Assembly: GCA_945788545.1 (NCBI GenBank)
Contig: CALZMK010000145.1
Location: 1-5,252 of the forward strand
Source: an uncultured Prevotella sp.
GTDB lineage: Bacteria > Bacteroidota > Bacteroidia > Bacteroidales > Bacteroidaceae
Direction of reading: 5' to 3'
Length of the DNA: 5,252 nt
Part shown: positions 1 to 5,252 of the stretch, piece after piece
Position numbering within the stretch: the stretch's first letter is position 1
How the letters are laid out: the number at the start of each line of letters is the position of its first letter
Translations under genes and position numbers: made by a program
Notes under the pieces: model-generated
Seen by the model: the letters and a program-made list of their open reading frames with translations, nothing else
What the model was told of the DNA's origin: nothing
The model's database searches: none

Positions 1-251
1 CAGGAGAGGTAGTAGGAGAGCATGTACACGACAACGACCTTGTAGTGAACGTGGCAAAGGCAAAGCAGTTGACTAATACACGTGCCAGCGGTTCCGACGA
101 CAAGGCACGCATCGTGCCACGCACTGTTCTCTCACTCGAAGAGGCTCTTGAATATATCAAGGAGGACGAGCTTGTGGAGGTAACGCCCAAGAGCATGCGT
201 ATGCGCAAGACTATCCTCGATCACAACGAGCGCAAGAAAGCGAGCAAATAA
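1..251 (+). CDS. typA: TypA/BipA ribosome-associated GTPase, C-terminal fragment (5' end outside window)
   Basis: The frame is open from the window edge (first full codon at 3) to a TAA at 249-251, giving 82 visible residues. They match the end of TypA/BipA: a VVGEH...DNDLVVNV stretch, then KQLTNTRASGSDD, then LEEALEYIKEDELVEVTPKSMRMRK, the family's C-terminal signature. TypA is a translation-factor GTPase of about 600 residues that binds the 70S ribosome and supports 50S assembly and growth under stress, notably cold. Only the C-terminal domain is visible here, so the GTPase motifs cannot be checked. The GTG at 45 lies inside the conserved region and is not a start. The gene converges on mtnN; a long AT-rich hairpin follows the stop by 9 bases. 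Identity is confident; the fragment is cut by the window and shows no sign of being a pseudogene. Confidence 0.95.
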   Translation, partial: GEVVGEHVHDNDLVVNVAKAKQLTNTRASGSDDKARIVPRTVLSLEEALEYIKEDELVEVTPKSMRMRKTILDHNERKKASK

Positions 252-260
252 CTTATATAA

Positions 261-356
261 TTAAGAATTAAAAATTAAGAATTAAGAGAATATGTCTCTG
301 CATATAAATCTACGCAGTAATACTATTTTTCTTAATTTTTAATTTTTAATTCTTAA
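261..356. terminator. AT-rich long stem-loop of 7-bp repeats between convergent typA and mtnN
   Basis: Arms 261-290 and 327-356 pair over 30 positions around a 36-base loop. In a + strand transcript every position pairs, with two G-U pairs (279/338 and 288/329); in a - strand transcript these two become C-A mismatches. Each arm is a chain of four 7-bp units (ATTAAGA/ATTAAAA on the left, TCTTAAT/TTTTAAT on the right). It lies between two convergent genes, so a bidirectional transcription terminator is the simplest reading, although the stem is nearly pure A/T, unlike the GC-rich stem of a classical terminator. The right arm also encodes the last five residues and stop of mtnN (stop at 341-339). 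An alternative is a small palindromic mobile or MITE-like element; I see no target-site duplication at its edges. The hairpin is directly visible, the terminator role is inferred. Confidence 0.6.
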
Positions 357-1031
357 CAAGAATTCCTTCGTGGTCTGAAATGACGTTTCTCCCACGGTGT
401 TCCAGAAATCATGATACTGCGACGCATTGTTATCCTTGAGGGGAATGTCGCTGATGACACGGAATGAGATAAACGGAATGTTATAGATATGGCAGGTCTG
501 CGCGATTGCCGCTGACTCCATATCTACAGCTGCCGCCTCAGGAAAATGACCAACTATCTCGCGCATCTTTTCGCGTGAGTCAACAAACCAGTCGCCAGTC
601 ACTATCAGTCCGGCGTGAACTCTCGGTGATACCGACTTTGCCTTCTCAACAAGATCTATCGGAGATTTATATCGTGCAGGCATACCTTGCACTTGTCCAT
701 ATACAGTCTTGCCAATGGCTTCGCCGCAATACACATCGTGATATGTCAACTCGGTGCTCACCACTACGTCCATCACCTCCATATCGGTGCGACCGCCTCC
801 GGCACAACCTGTAGATACTACAAGGTCGGGGGAGTAACGGCGTATCATCTCACTCACTCCCACGGCGGCATTCACCTTGCCAATGCCGCATTGATGAAGC
901 ACTAACTCGTTGTCGCCAAGCATTCCCCTGACGAATATCCTGCCGCCGTCCTCTTCTCTTTTCTGTCCGTCGAGCAGTTCACTTATACGACGGAATTCCT
1001 TGTCCATCGCAATAATTACACCTATCTTCAT
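339..1031 (-). CDS. mtnN: 5'-methylthioadenosine/S-adenosylhomocysteine nucleosidase
   Basis: The 230-residue product has the usual length of MTA/SAH nucleosidase (Pfs), a cytosolic enzyme of the PNP/UDP phosphorylase family. It cleaves adenine from methylthioadenosine and S-adenosylhomocysteine, relieving inhibition of SAM-dependent reactions and feeding methionine salvage and, where luxS is present, AI-2 synthesis. Visible motifs are the N-terminal MKIGVIIAMDKEF with Glu12 (the E. coli Glu12 position), GIGKVNAA at 49-56, a VSTGCAGG loop at 72-79, VDMESAAIA at 169-177 with Glu172 in the substrate-binding position, and RVISDIPLKD at 191-200 with Asp195 as the general acid. All three key residues are present, so it should be active. 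The start at 1031 fits the family N-terminus and lies 23 bases from a -7 promoter motif. It is divergent from the YfhO gene. The tail LRIKN-stop is encoded by the right arm of the adjacent heptad hairpin, so the last residues may not be ancestral. Confidence 0.95.
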   Translation of the reverse strand: MKIGVIIAMDKEFRRISELLDGQKREEDGGRIFVRGMLGDNELVLHQCGIGKVNAAVGVSEMIRRYSPDLVVSTGCAGGGRTDMEVMDVVVSTELTYHDVYCGEAIGKTVYGQVQGMPARYKSPIDLVEKAKSVSPRVHAGLIVTGDWFVDSREKMREIVGHFPEAAAVDMESAAIAQTCHIYNIPFISFRVISDIPLKDNNASQYHDFWNTVGETSFQTTKEFLLRIKN

Positions 1032-1054
1032 GTATGTTTTGTTTGAATTTTGCG

Positions 1055-1062
1055 CAAAGGTA
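1055..1062 (-). promoter_or_regulatory. Putative Bacteroidetes -7 promoter element for mtnN
   Basis: On the - strand this reads TACCTTTG, an exact match to the Bacteroidetes -7 consensus TAnnTTTG. It lies 23 bases upstream of the mtnN ATG, giving a leader of roughly 15-20 bases. I see no TTG at the expected -33 spacing, so the match rests on the -7 box alone. The right half of a perfect 10-bp palindrome, TTTGCGCAAA at 1049-1058, overlaps the box. Confidence 0.55.
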
Positions 1063-1105
1063 CAAAAAAAATCTTATTTACCGCCACTTATTCCCATTTT
1101 TTTTG

Positions 1106-1113
1106 TAACTTTG
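1106..1113 (+). promoter_or_regulatory. Putative Bacteroidetes -7 promoter element for the YfhO-family gene
   Basis: TAACTTTG matches TAnnTTTG exactly, 28 bases upstream of the ATG at 1142, with an A-rich leader and no strong Shine-Dalgarno, as is typical of the phylum. The expected -33 zone (about 1082-1087) has no TTG and coincides with the -33 zone of the divergent mtnN promoter. Confidence 0.55.
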
Positions 1114-1141
1114 TGCCCGAAAACAAAAAACACTGAAAAGA

Positions 1142-3613
1142 ATGAGTACATTTAAGAAATGCCTGCCCGATGTGTTGGCAGTGATGTTGTTCGTAGTTTT
1201 GTCGTTTGCATATTTCTTCCCCGCCGACACCGAGGGTCGAATACTCTATCGCCATGACTCGGCGGCGGGAGTGGGATTCGGTAGAGATGCTGCGGAATAT
1301 AATAAGCAGACTGGAGATATTTGCCGATGGACAAACTCGGCATTCTGCGGTATGCCCACTTATCAGAGCGCACCGTCATATAAGAGTATGAACACATTGC
1401 ACACAGTGGCTGATGCCTATCACCTCTGGTTGCCCGACTATGTGTGGTATCTATTCGCATATATGCTCGGATTCTATATCCTGCTCCGTGCGTTCGACTT
1501 CCGTCAGACGTTGGCGGCATTAGGTTCGGTGATATGGGCATTCAGTACGTATTTCTTGATTATCATAGCTGCAGGACATTATTGGAAGGTGATGGCATTG
1601 GCATATCTTCCTCCGATGATTGCCGGTATCATTCTTGCATATAGGGGAAAATATCTTTGGGGATTGGCTGTGACTGCTATATTCACTGCCCTTGAGGTGC
1701 AGGCCAATCATGTGCAGATGACTTATTACTATCTCTTTATCATCATTGCCATGGTGATTGCTTTCTTCGTAGAGTCATTGCGCAAGCACCAGATGAAGCA
1801 TTTCCTTAAGGCTGCGGGTGTGTGTGCTGCTGGAGCCTTGATAGGTGTGATGATCAATATCTCCAATCTCTACCATACATGGGAATATAGTAAGGAGTCA
1901 ATGCGTGGCAAGAGCGAACTCGTTAAGGCTAATGCCGCCAATCAGACGAGTAGTGGTCTCGATCGTGACTATATCACGCAGTGGAGCTATGGTATCGACG
2001 AAACGCTTACATTGCTCATCCCCAATGCCAAGGGCGGTGCTTCTGTTCCTCTCTCACGCAGTGAGGTGGCTATGGAGAAAGCTGACAATAACTATGTTTA
2101 TATTTATCAACAACTTGGTCAGTATTGGGGCGACCAACCGATGACGAGTGGTCCGGTGTATGTGGGAGCATTCGTGATGTTCCTGTTCCTACTCGGACTC
2201 TTCATCGTGAAGGGACCTATGAAATGGGCTCTTCTCGCTGCCACAATATTGTCTATACTTTTGTCATGGGGACGCAACTTCATGCCGTTCACGGATTTCT
2301 TCCTCGACTACATACCGATGTATGCCAAGTTCCGTACAGTGGCTTCCATCCTCGTCATTGCCGAGTTTACGATTCCTCTGCTTGCTATGTTGGCATTGAA
2401 GAAGATTATCGACGAACCAGAATATGTCAAGAGTAATAAGAAATATCTGTTTATCTGCTTCGTATTTACAGCGGGACTATGTCTGTTGTTTGACATCTGT
2501 CCAGGTATGTTCGACTATATATCCGCACAGGAGCGTCAGGCATTTGCCGGAGCAACTGCCGACCAGTTGGCTCCGCTCTTTGCCAATCTCACCGAGATGC
2601 GCGAGGCTGTGTTCACTGCCGATTGTCGTCGCTCGATGTTCATTATCTGTGCCGGATGTGTGTTGATGTTCTTATTCCTGCGTGGCAAACTTCAGGCTAG
2701 ATATTTTGTGGGACTTGTTCTTGTGTTATGTCTCTTCGACCTTTGGATTGTCAATAAGCGCTATCTCAACGACGAGATGTTTGTGGAGGCAAGTGTAAAG
2801 GATCAGCCTGTAAGTAAGGATGGAAGTATCGACTTTATCCTTAACGACAAGTCATTGGGATATCGTGTGCTGAATCTCTCCAAGAGCACATTCAATGAGA
2901 ACGAGACATCTTACTATGTCAATAGTATCGGTGGCTACCATGCTGCCAAACTGCGTCGCTATCAGGAATTGGTGGATGCTCATATCCATAAGGAGATGAA
3001 CGGAGTGTTCTCTTCTGTAAGCAAGGCTCAAGGAGATATGACCAAGGTGAATGGTGATAGCATATTCCCCGTGCTCAACATGCTCAATGCTAAGTATTTC
3101 ATCCTTCCTCTTGAAGGTGGGCAGACTGTGCCTATCACTAATCCTTACGTCTATGGCAGCGCATGGATGGTGGATAAGGTGACGTATGTGGATAATGCCA
3201 ATAAGGAACTGGCGGCATTGTCGGATATGCAGTTACGCCATGAGGCGGTGGCTGACAAGAAGTTCAGCGACATACTTGGAGGTAGTGTGAAGCAGGAGGG
3301 AGAGAGTGTCGTGACACTTAAGGTTTATGGTCCTAATCATGCCGAATACGAGGTTAACTCCGCAAAGGGTGGAGTAGTGGTGTTCTCAGAGATATATTAT
3401 CCAGGATGGACTGCCACTGTTGATGGTGAACCGGTAGAGGTGGGACGTGTGAATTATGTACTGCGTGCCATCAAGGTGAAGCCGGGCACTCACAAGGTCA
3501 TCCTCAACTTCGACCCACAAACAGTGAAGACCACCGAAATAATTGCATACATCGCTTATGCCTTGCTCCTAATCGTCTTCGCTTACCTCGCATATAAGAA
3601 AATTAGGAATTAG
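1142..3613 (+). CDS. YfhO-family polytopic membrane protein (probable GT-C type glycosyltransferase)
   Basis: This 823-residue protein has about 14 predicted membrane segments: one at roughly 9-27, a run between 98 and 241, several between 338 and 452, two at 497-536, and a last one near 799-818. The first loop holds RHDS (Asp39) and the conserved GDICRWTNSAFCGMPTYQ (58-75); in GT-C enzymes an acidic residue in the first extracytoplasmic loop is catalytic, so Asp39 or Asp59 is a candidate (inference). A long soluble stretch, about 540-798, contains LNMLNAKYFI (645-654) and a late beta-rich part with YYPGWTATVDGEPV (752-765), both typical of YfhO proteins. Firmicute YfhO proteins transfer sugars from undecaprenyl-phosphate carriers to lipoteichoic acid; Bacteroidetes lack that polymer, so the acceptor here is unknown. 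Family assignment is strong, function is not. It appears monocistronic, divergent from mtnN and convergent with fucP. Its tail (IRN-stop) is encoded by a heptad repeat. Confidence 0.85.
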   Translation: MSTFKKCLPDVLAVMLFVVLSFAYFFPADTEGRILYRHDSAAGVGFGRDAAEYNKQTGDICRWTNSAFCGMPTYQSAPSYKSMNTLHTVADAYHLWLPDYVWYLFAYMLGFYILLRAFDFRQTLAALGSVIWAFSTYFLIIIAAGHYWKVMALAYLPPMIAGIILAYRGKYLWGLAVTAIFTALEVQANHVQMTYYYLFIIIAMVIAFFVESLRKHQMKHFLKAAGVCAAGALIGVMINISNLYHTWEYSKESMRGKSELVKANAANQTSSGLDRDYITQWSYGIDETLTLLIPNAKGGASVPLSRSEVAMEKADNNYVYIYQQLGQYWGDQPMTSGPVYVGAFVMFLFLLGLFIVKGPMKWALLAATILSILLSWGRNFMPFTDFFLDYIPMYAKFRTVASILVIAEFTIPLLAMLALKKIIDEPEYVKSNKKYLFICFVFTAGLCLLFDICPGMFDYISAQERQAFAGATADQLAPLFANLTEMREAVFTADCRRSMFIICAGCVLMFLFLRGKLQARYFVGLVLVLCLFDLWIVNKRYLNDEMFVEASVKDQPVSKDGSIDFILNDKSLGYRVLNLSKSTFNENETSYYVNSIGGYHAAKLRRYQELVDAHIHKEMNGVFSSVSKAQGDMTKVNGDSIFPVLNMLNAKYFILPLEGGQTVPITNPYVYGSAWMVDKVTYVDNANKELAALSDMQLRHEAVADKKFSDILGGSVKQEGESVVTLKVYGPNHAEYEVNSAKGGVVVFSEIYYPGWTATVDGEPVEVGRVNYVLRAIKVKPGTHKVILNFDPQTVKTTEIIAYIAYALLLIVFAYLAYKKIRN

Positions 3614-3634
3614 CTTCACTCCTAATTCCTAATT
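3601..3634. terminator. Stem-loop between convergent YfhO-family gene and fucP
   Basis: Arm 3601-3613 (AATTAGGAATTAG) is exactly complementary to 3622-3634, a perfect 13-bp stem with an 8-base loop. The left arm can pair equally well with 3629-3641, since the right side is a tandem repeat. The left arm encodes the last residues and the TAG stop of the YfhO-family gene. The position between convergent genes supports a shared terminator; that role is inferred from structure and context. Confidence 0.6.
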
Positions 3635-3650
3635 CCTAATTCCTCATTCC
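3622..3650. repeat. Tandem 7-bp repeat (TAATTCC), about four units
   Basis: Three exact units of TAATTCC start at 3623, 3630 and 3637, followed by a variant TCATTCC at 3644-3650. The + strand TAA and the - strand TAG (CTA on +) recur every 7 bases, so all three frames on each strand are stopped. The variant unit supplies the TGA stop of the - strand permease gene (3646-3644). The same motif in inverted orientation makes up the end of the YfhO-family gene. It belongs to the same TAATTNN class as the array at 261-356. Confidence 0.85.
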
Positions 3651-4975
3651 ACATAGTTGTGCGTAATGTTATGTCGAATGTAAGCCCTGTGACCATAGGC
3701 AGCAACAACGATGAAGCATATAAGCACGAGAATGAACGACACGTTGGTGGGAGGAAGGCCAAGCCATGACACCTTCATGTCGATGAAGGCTGCCTGAAGT
3801 GGGGGGAATACCGAACCTCCAAGGATTGACATGATAAGGCCGGCACCACCAACCTTCACATTCTCACCTACACCACGCAGTGCAATTCCGTATATCGTAG
3901 GGAACATCAGCGACATCGTGGCACTGATAGCTACAAGGCAATAAAGACCGTTGCGGTCGGTAAATAATATCACTCCGGCAGTTGCGCATGCTGCTATCAC
4001 TGCAAGTATCATAAGCAGTCGGCCCGGTTGTATGTATTTCAAGAACCATGTACAGATGAAACGGCTCACGGTGAAGAAGGCGAGGGCAAGGATATTGTAT
4101 TTCTGTGATAGTATCTCGGCTGCCTTTTCTTCCATACCTTCGTTCATAAAGATATGGGTGCCATATTGGATGATGAATGTCCAGCACATCACCTGTGCAC
4201 CTATATAGAAGAATTGGGCTATCACTCCCTCGCGATAGTTTGCCATATCATATAGTTCGCGTATGGATGTTGACAGTTTCTTCACCGAGTGGGTGTCGCC
4301 ATGCTTGGGCATGGTGGTCACTCTTATCAATACAAGCAACAGTACCACTGCCGCACCGATGAAAACGTATGGTTGGATAAGTACATCGAGGTCGTGGTCG
4401 CGGATGATATTAAATTGTGCCTCAGTGAGAGTCTTACGGGTAGATGAATCCATCGGACTCATTCTTGCCTGAACATATTCCATGGCAACATACATTCCGG
4501 CAAGACAACCGATAGGGTTGAATGCCTGGGCAAGATTAAGACGGCGGGTAGCTGTATCCTCACTTCCCATACAATATATATATGGATTACAACTCGTTTC
4601 AAGAAACGACAGTCCGCATGTCATTATGAAGTAGGCGAGGAGAAACGGATAATATATTCCCGTCATCTTGGCGGGAATGAACAAAAGGGCTCCTATCGCA
4701 TAAAGACCAAGACCTATCATCACTCCTGCCTTGAATGAATACTTCTGGATGAAGATGGCTGCAGGGAATGCCATTACGAAATACCCAAGATAGAATGCCA
4801 CTTGGACAAAGGCTCCCTCGGTGACACTCATCCTGAATATCTTCGAGAAGGCCTTCACCATCGGACTCGTTACGTCGTTGGCGAAACCCCATAAGGCAAA
4901 ACATGCCGTTATCATCACAAAGGGAATAAGAAAACTTACTCCGTTTTTAGTCAAAATACCATCGTTCTTTTCCAT
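3644..4975 (-). CDS. fucP: L-fucose:H+ symporter, MFS family (FucP-like)
   Basis: The 443-residue product is a 12-segment major facilitator of the FucP/FHS family, which imports L-fucose with protons across the inner membrane. Signatures are FALWGFAND (26-34) in the first segment, AFYLGYFVMAFPA (60-72), GLSFLETSCNP (121-131) with Glu126 at the position of the essential E. coli FucP Glu135, RLNLAQAFNPIG (145-156), AQFFYIGAQVMCW (253-265) and MFPTIYGIALRG (357-368). I chose the ATG at 4975, not the in-frame one at 5122. MEKNDG followed by the first membrane helix fits the family, a full promoter lies at 5006-5037 inside the longer reading, and the longer reading would overlap the fkp start. The divergent fkp gene strongly supports fucose as substrate, though FHS relatives can carry glucose or galactose. 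The stop is a TGA within the heptad array at 3622-3650. Confidence 0.88.
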   Translation of the reverse strand: MEKNDGILTKNGVSFLIPFVMITACFALWGFANDVTSPMVKAFSKIFRMSVTEGAFVQVAFYLGYFVMAFPAAIFIQKYSFKAGVMIGLGLYAIGALLFIPAKMTGIYYPFLLAYFIMTCGLSFLETSCNPYIYCMGSEDTATRRLNLAQAFNPIGCLAGMYVAMEYVQARMSPMDSSTRKTLTEAQFNIIRDHDLDVLIQPYVFIGAAVVLLLVLIRVTTMPKHGDTHSVKKLSTSIRELYDMANYREGVIAQFFYIGAQVMCWTFIIQYGTHIFMNEGMEEKAAEILSQKYNILALAFFTVSRFICTWFLKYIQPGRLLMILAVIAACATAGVILFTDRNGLYCLVAISATMSLMFPTIYGIALRGVGENVKVGGAGLIMSILGGSVFPPLQAAFIDMKVSWLGLPPTNVSFILVLICFIVVAAYGHRAYIRHNITHNYVE

Positions 4976-5005
4976 GTCTTTAGGCTTTTTTGTTTCAATC
5001 GAGCA

Positions 5006-5037
5006 CAAAAGTACAACTTTTTTTGGAAAAAATGCAA
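5006..5037 (-). promoter_or_regulatory. Putative Bacteroidetes sigma-ABfr-type promoter for fucP
   Basis: On the - strand a TTG (5037-5035) is followed after 21 bases by TACTTTTG (5013-5006), matching the Bacteroidetes -33/-7 pattern in both boxes and spacing. The -7 box ends 30 bases before the ATG at 4975, leaving a leader of about 25 bases. It is the best promoter match in the window and decides the fucP start. Confidence 0.7.
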
Positions 5038-5077
5038 GTTTTTTAAAATAATTCAATAACTTTGCCGAAAAAAGTTG
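5014..5077. repeat. 10-bp inverted repeat in the fucP-fkp divergent promoter region
   Basis: CAACTTTTTT at 5014-5023 is the exact reverse complement of AAAAAAGTTG at 5068-5077, 44 bases apart. The left copy abuts the fucP -7 box inside its spacer; the right copy lies just past the fkp -7 box, around its likely transcription start. It could be a pair of operator half-sites for a shared regulator, but the A/T tracts make a chance match plausible. Confidence 0.3.
5057..5064 (+). promoter_or_regulatory. Putative Bacteroidetes -7 promoter element for fkp
   Basis: TAACTTTG matches TAnnTTTG exactly and lies 30 bases upstream of the fkp ATG, the same distance as its divergent partner. No clear TTG stands at the -33 spacing; that zone (about 5033-5038) overlaps the -33 box of the fucP promoter, so the two promoters are packed back to back. 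Confidence 0.55.
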
Positions 5078-5094
5078 CAAATAAGAACAAAATA

Positions 5095-5252
5095 ATGAAA
5101 AAACTACTCTCTTTACCCCCAAATCTTGTGGGGTCTTTTCATAAGATAACCGGTCTCGACCGCAATGAGTATTTCTGCACCAACGACCCCGTAGGCCACA
5201 AACTCGGGAGCGGTGGCGGCACCACCTATCTCCTCGAGCAATGCTATCAAGC
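5095..5252 (+). CDS. fkp: Bifunctional L-fucokinase/GDP-L-fucose pyrophosphorylase, N-terminal fragment (3' end outside window)
   Basis: The ATG at 5095 opens a frame that stays open to the window edge: 52 full codons plus two bases. The start MKKLLSLPPNLVGSFHKI, followed by FCTNDPVGHKLGSGGGTTYLLEQCY (28-51), closely resembles the N-terminus of Bacteroides Fkp, a protein of roughly 950 residues. The LGSGGGT stretch (37-43) is the glycine-rich nucleotide-binding loop at the start of the pyrophosphorylase half; the GHMP-type kinase half would lie downstream and cannot be checked. Fkp phosphorylates L-fucose to fucose-1-phosphate and joins it to GTP, giving GDP-fucose for fucosylation of capsule and glycoproteins. 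The leader is A-rich without a Shine-Dalgarno. The divergent fucP homologue supplies the substrate. Recognition is from memory of the family N-terminus and is confident despite the short fragment. Confidence 0.88.
   Translation, partial: MKKLLSLPPNLVGSFHKITGLDRNEYFCTNDPVGHKLGSGGGTTYLLEQCYQ

Noticed and set aside
45..251. A separate 68-residue gene starting at GTG 45.
   Set aside because: The same frame is open to the window edge and the residues before it (VVGEHVHDNDLV) continue the TypA homology, so it is the tail of a larger gene.
1032..1141. A riboswitch (SAM or SAH type) in the mtnN-YfhO intergenic region.
   Set aside because: The predicted leaders are only about 15-25 bases and no conserved aptamer core is visible.
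506..1155. Several + strand open frames (506-814, 687-905, 910-1155) opposite mtnN.
   Set aside because: They lie antisense to a well-conserved enzyme gene, have no recognisable protein features, and one covers the divergent promoter region.
1152..2666. Open frames of 60-130 residues on both strands within the YfhO-family gene.
   Set aside because: They are out-of-frame shadows of a continuous, recognisable 823-residue coding region, with low-complexity or arbitrary translations.
3622..3650. The tandem repeat as a CRISPR array.
   Set aside because: The units are 7 bp with no spacers; this is a simple tandem repeat.
3864..5051. Open frames overlapping the permease gene on both strands (for example 3864-4187, 3951-4208, 4599-4904, 4821-5051).
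   Set aside because: The permease frame is continuous and strongly conserved; the others show no family resemblance and the last crosses the promoter region.
4976..5122. A 49-residue N-terminal extension of the FucP reading frame starting at an ATG at 5122.
   Set aside because: It spans the best promoter match in the window, is AT-rich and unlike the family N-terminus, and would run antisense over the start of fkp. The ATG at 4975 fits both promoter and homology.

Overview
This 5.25-kb window looks like ordinary chromosome from a Bacteroidales bacterium, probably Prevotella or a near relative. The reasons are the Bacteroidetes-type -7 promoter motifs (TAnnTTTG) in both divergent intergenic regions, A-rich leaders without a clear Shine-Dalgarno, an AT-rich spacer style, and the protein content, especially a large YfhO-family membrane protein and a start closely resembling Bacteroides Fkp. 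The genus is an inference; no rRNA or marker comparison is possible here.

Layout: (1) 1-251, + strand, the C-terminal end of the translational GTPase TypA/BipA. (2) 252-338, a short convergent spacer carrying a long AT-rich stem-loop built from 7-bp repeats. (3) 339-1031, - strand, MTA/SAH nucleosidase (mtnN). (4) 1032-1141, a divergent promoter region. (5) 1142-3613, + strand, an 823-aa YfhO-family polytopic membrane protein, probably a GT-C-fold glycosyltransferase. (6) 3614-3643, a second convergent spacer made of 7-bp repeats. (7) 3644-4975, - strand, an L-fucose:H+ symporter (fucP-like). (8) 4976-5094, a compact divergent promoter region. (9) 5095-5252, + strand, the first 52 codons of the bifunctional fucokinase/GDP-fucose pyrophosphorylase (fkp), cut by the window edge.

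The right-hand pair forms a recognisable module: the permease brings in L-fucose, and Fkp converts it through fucose-1-phosphate to GDP-fucose for fucosylation of surface polysaccharides and glycoproteins. The divergent arrangement suggests coordinated expression. The other genes are housekeeping (translation and ribosome assembly, SAM by-product recycling) or envelope-related (YfhO) and have no evident functional link to one another.

I did not find a previously undescribed system. The most unusual signal is in the two convergent gene junctions. Both hold arrays of a 7-bp TAATTNN-type repeat arranged as inverted repeats, and the stop codons of three genes lie inside repeat units. Because the period is 7 and each unit carries a stop on both strands, three tandem units close all six reading frames. 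No stretch over 300 bases lacks a gene.
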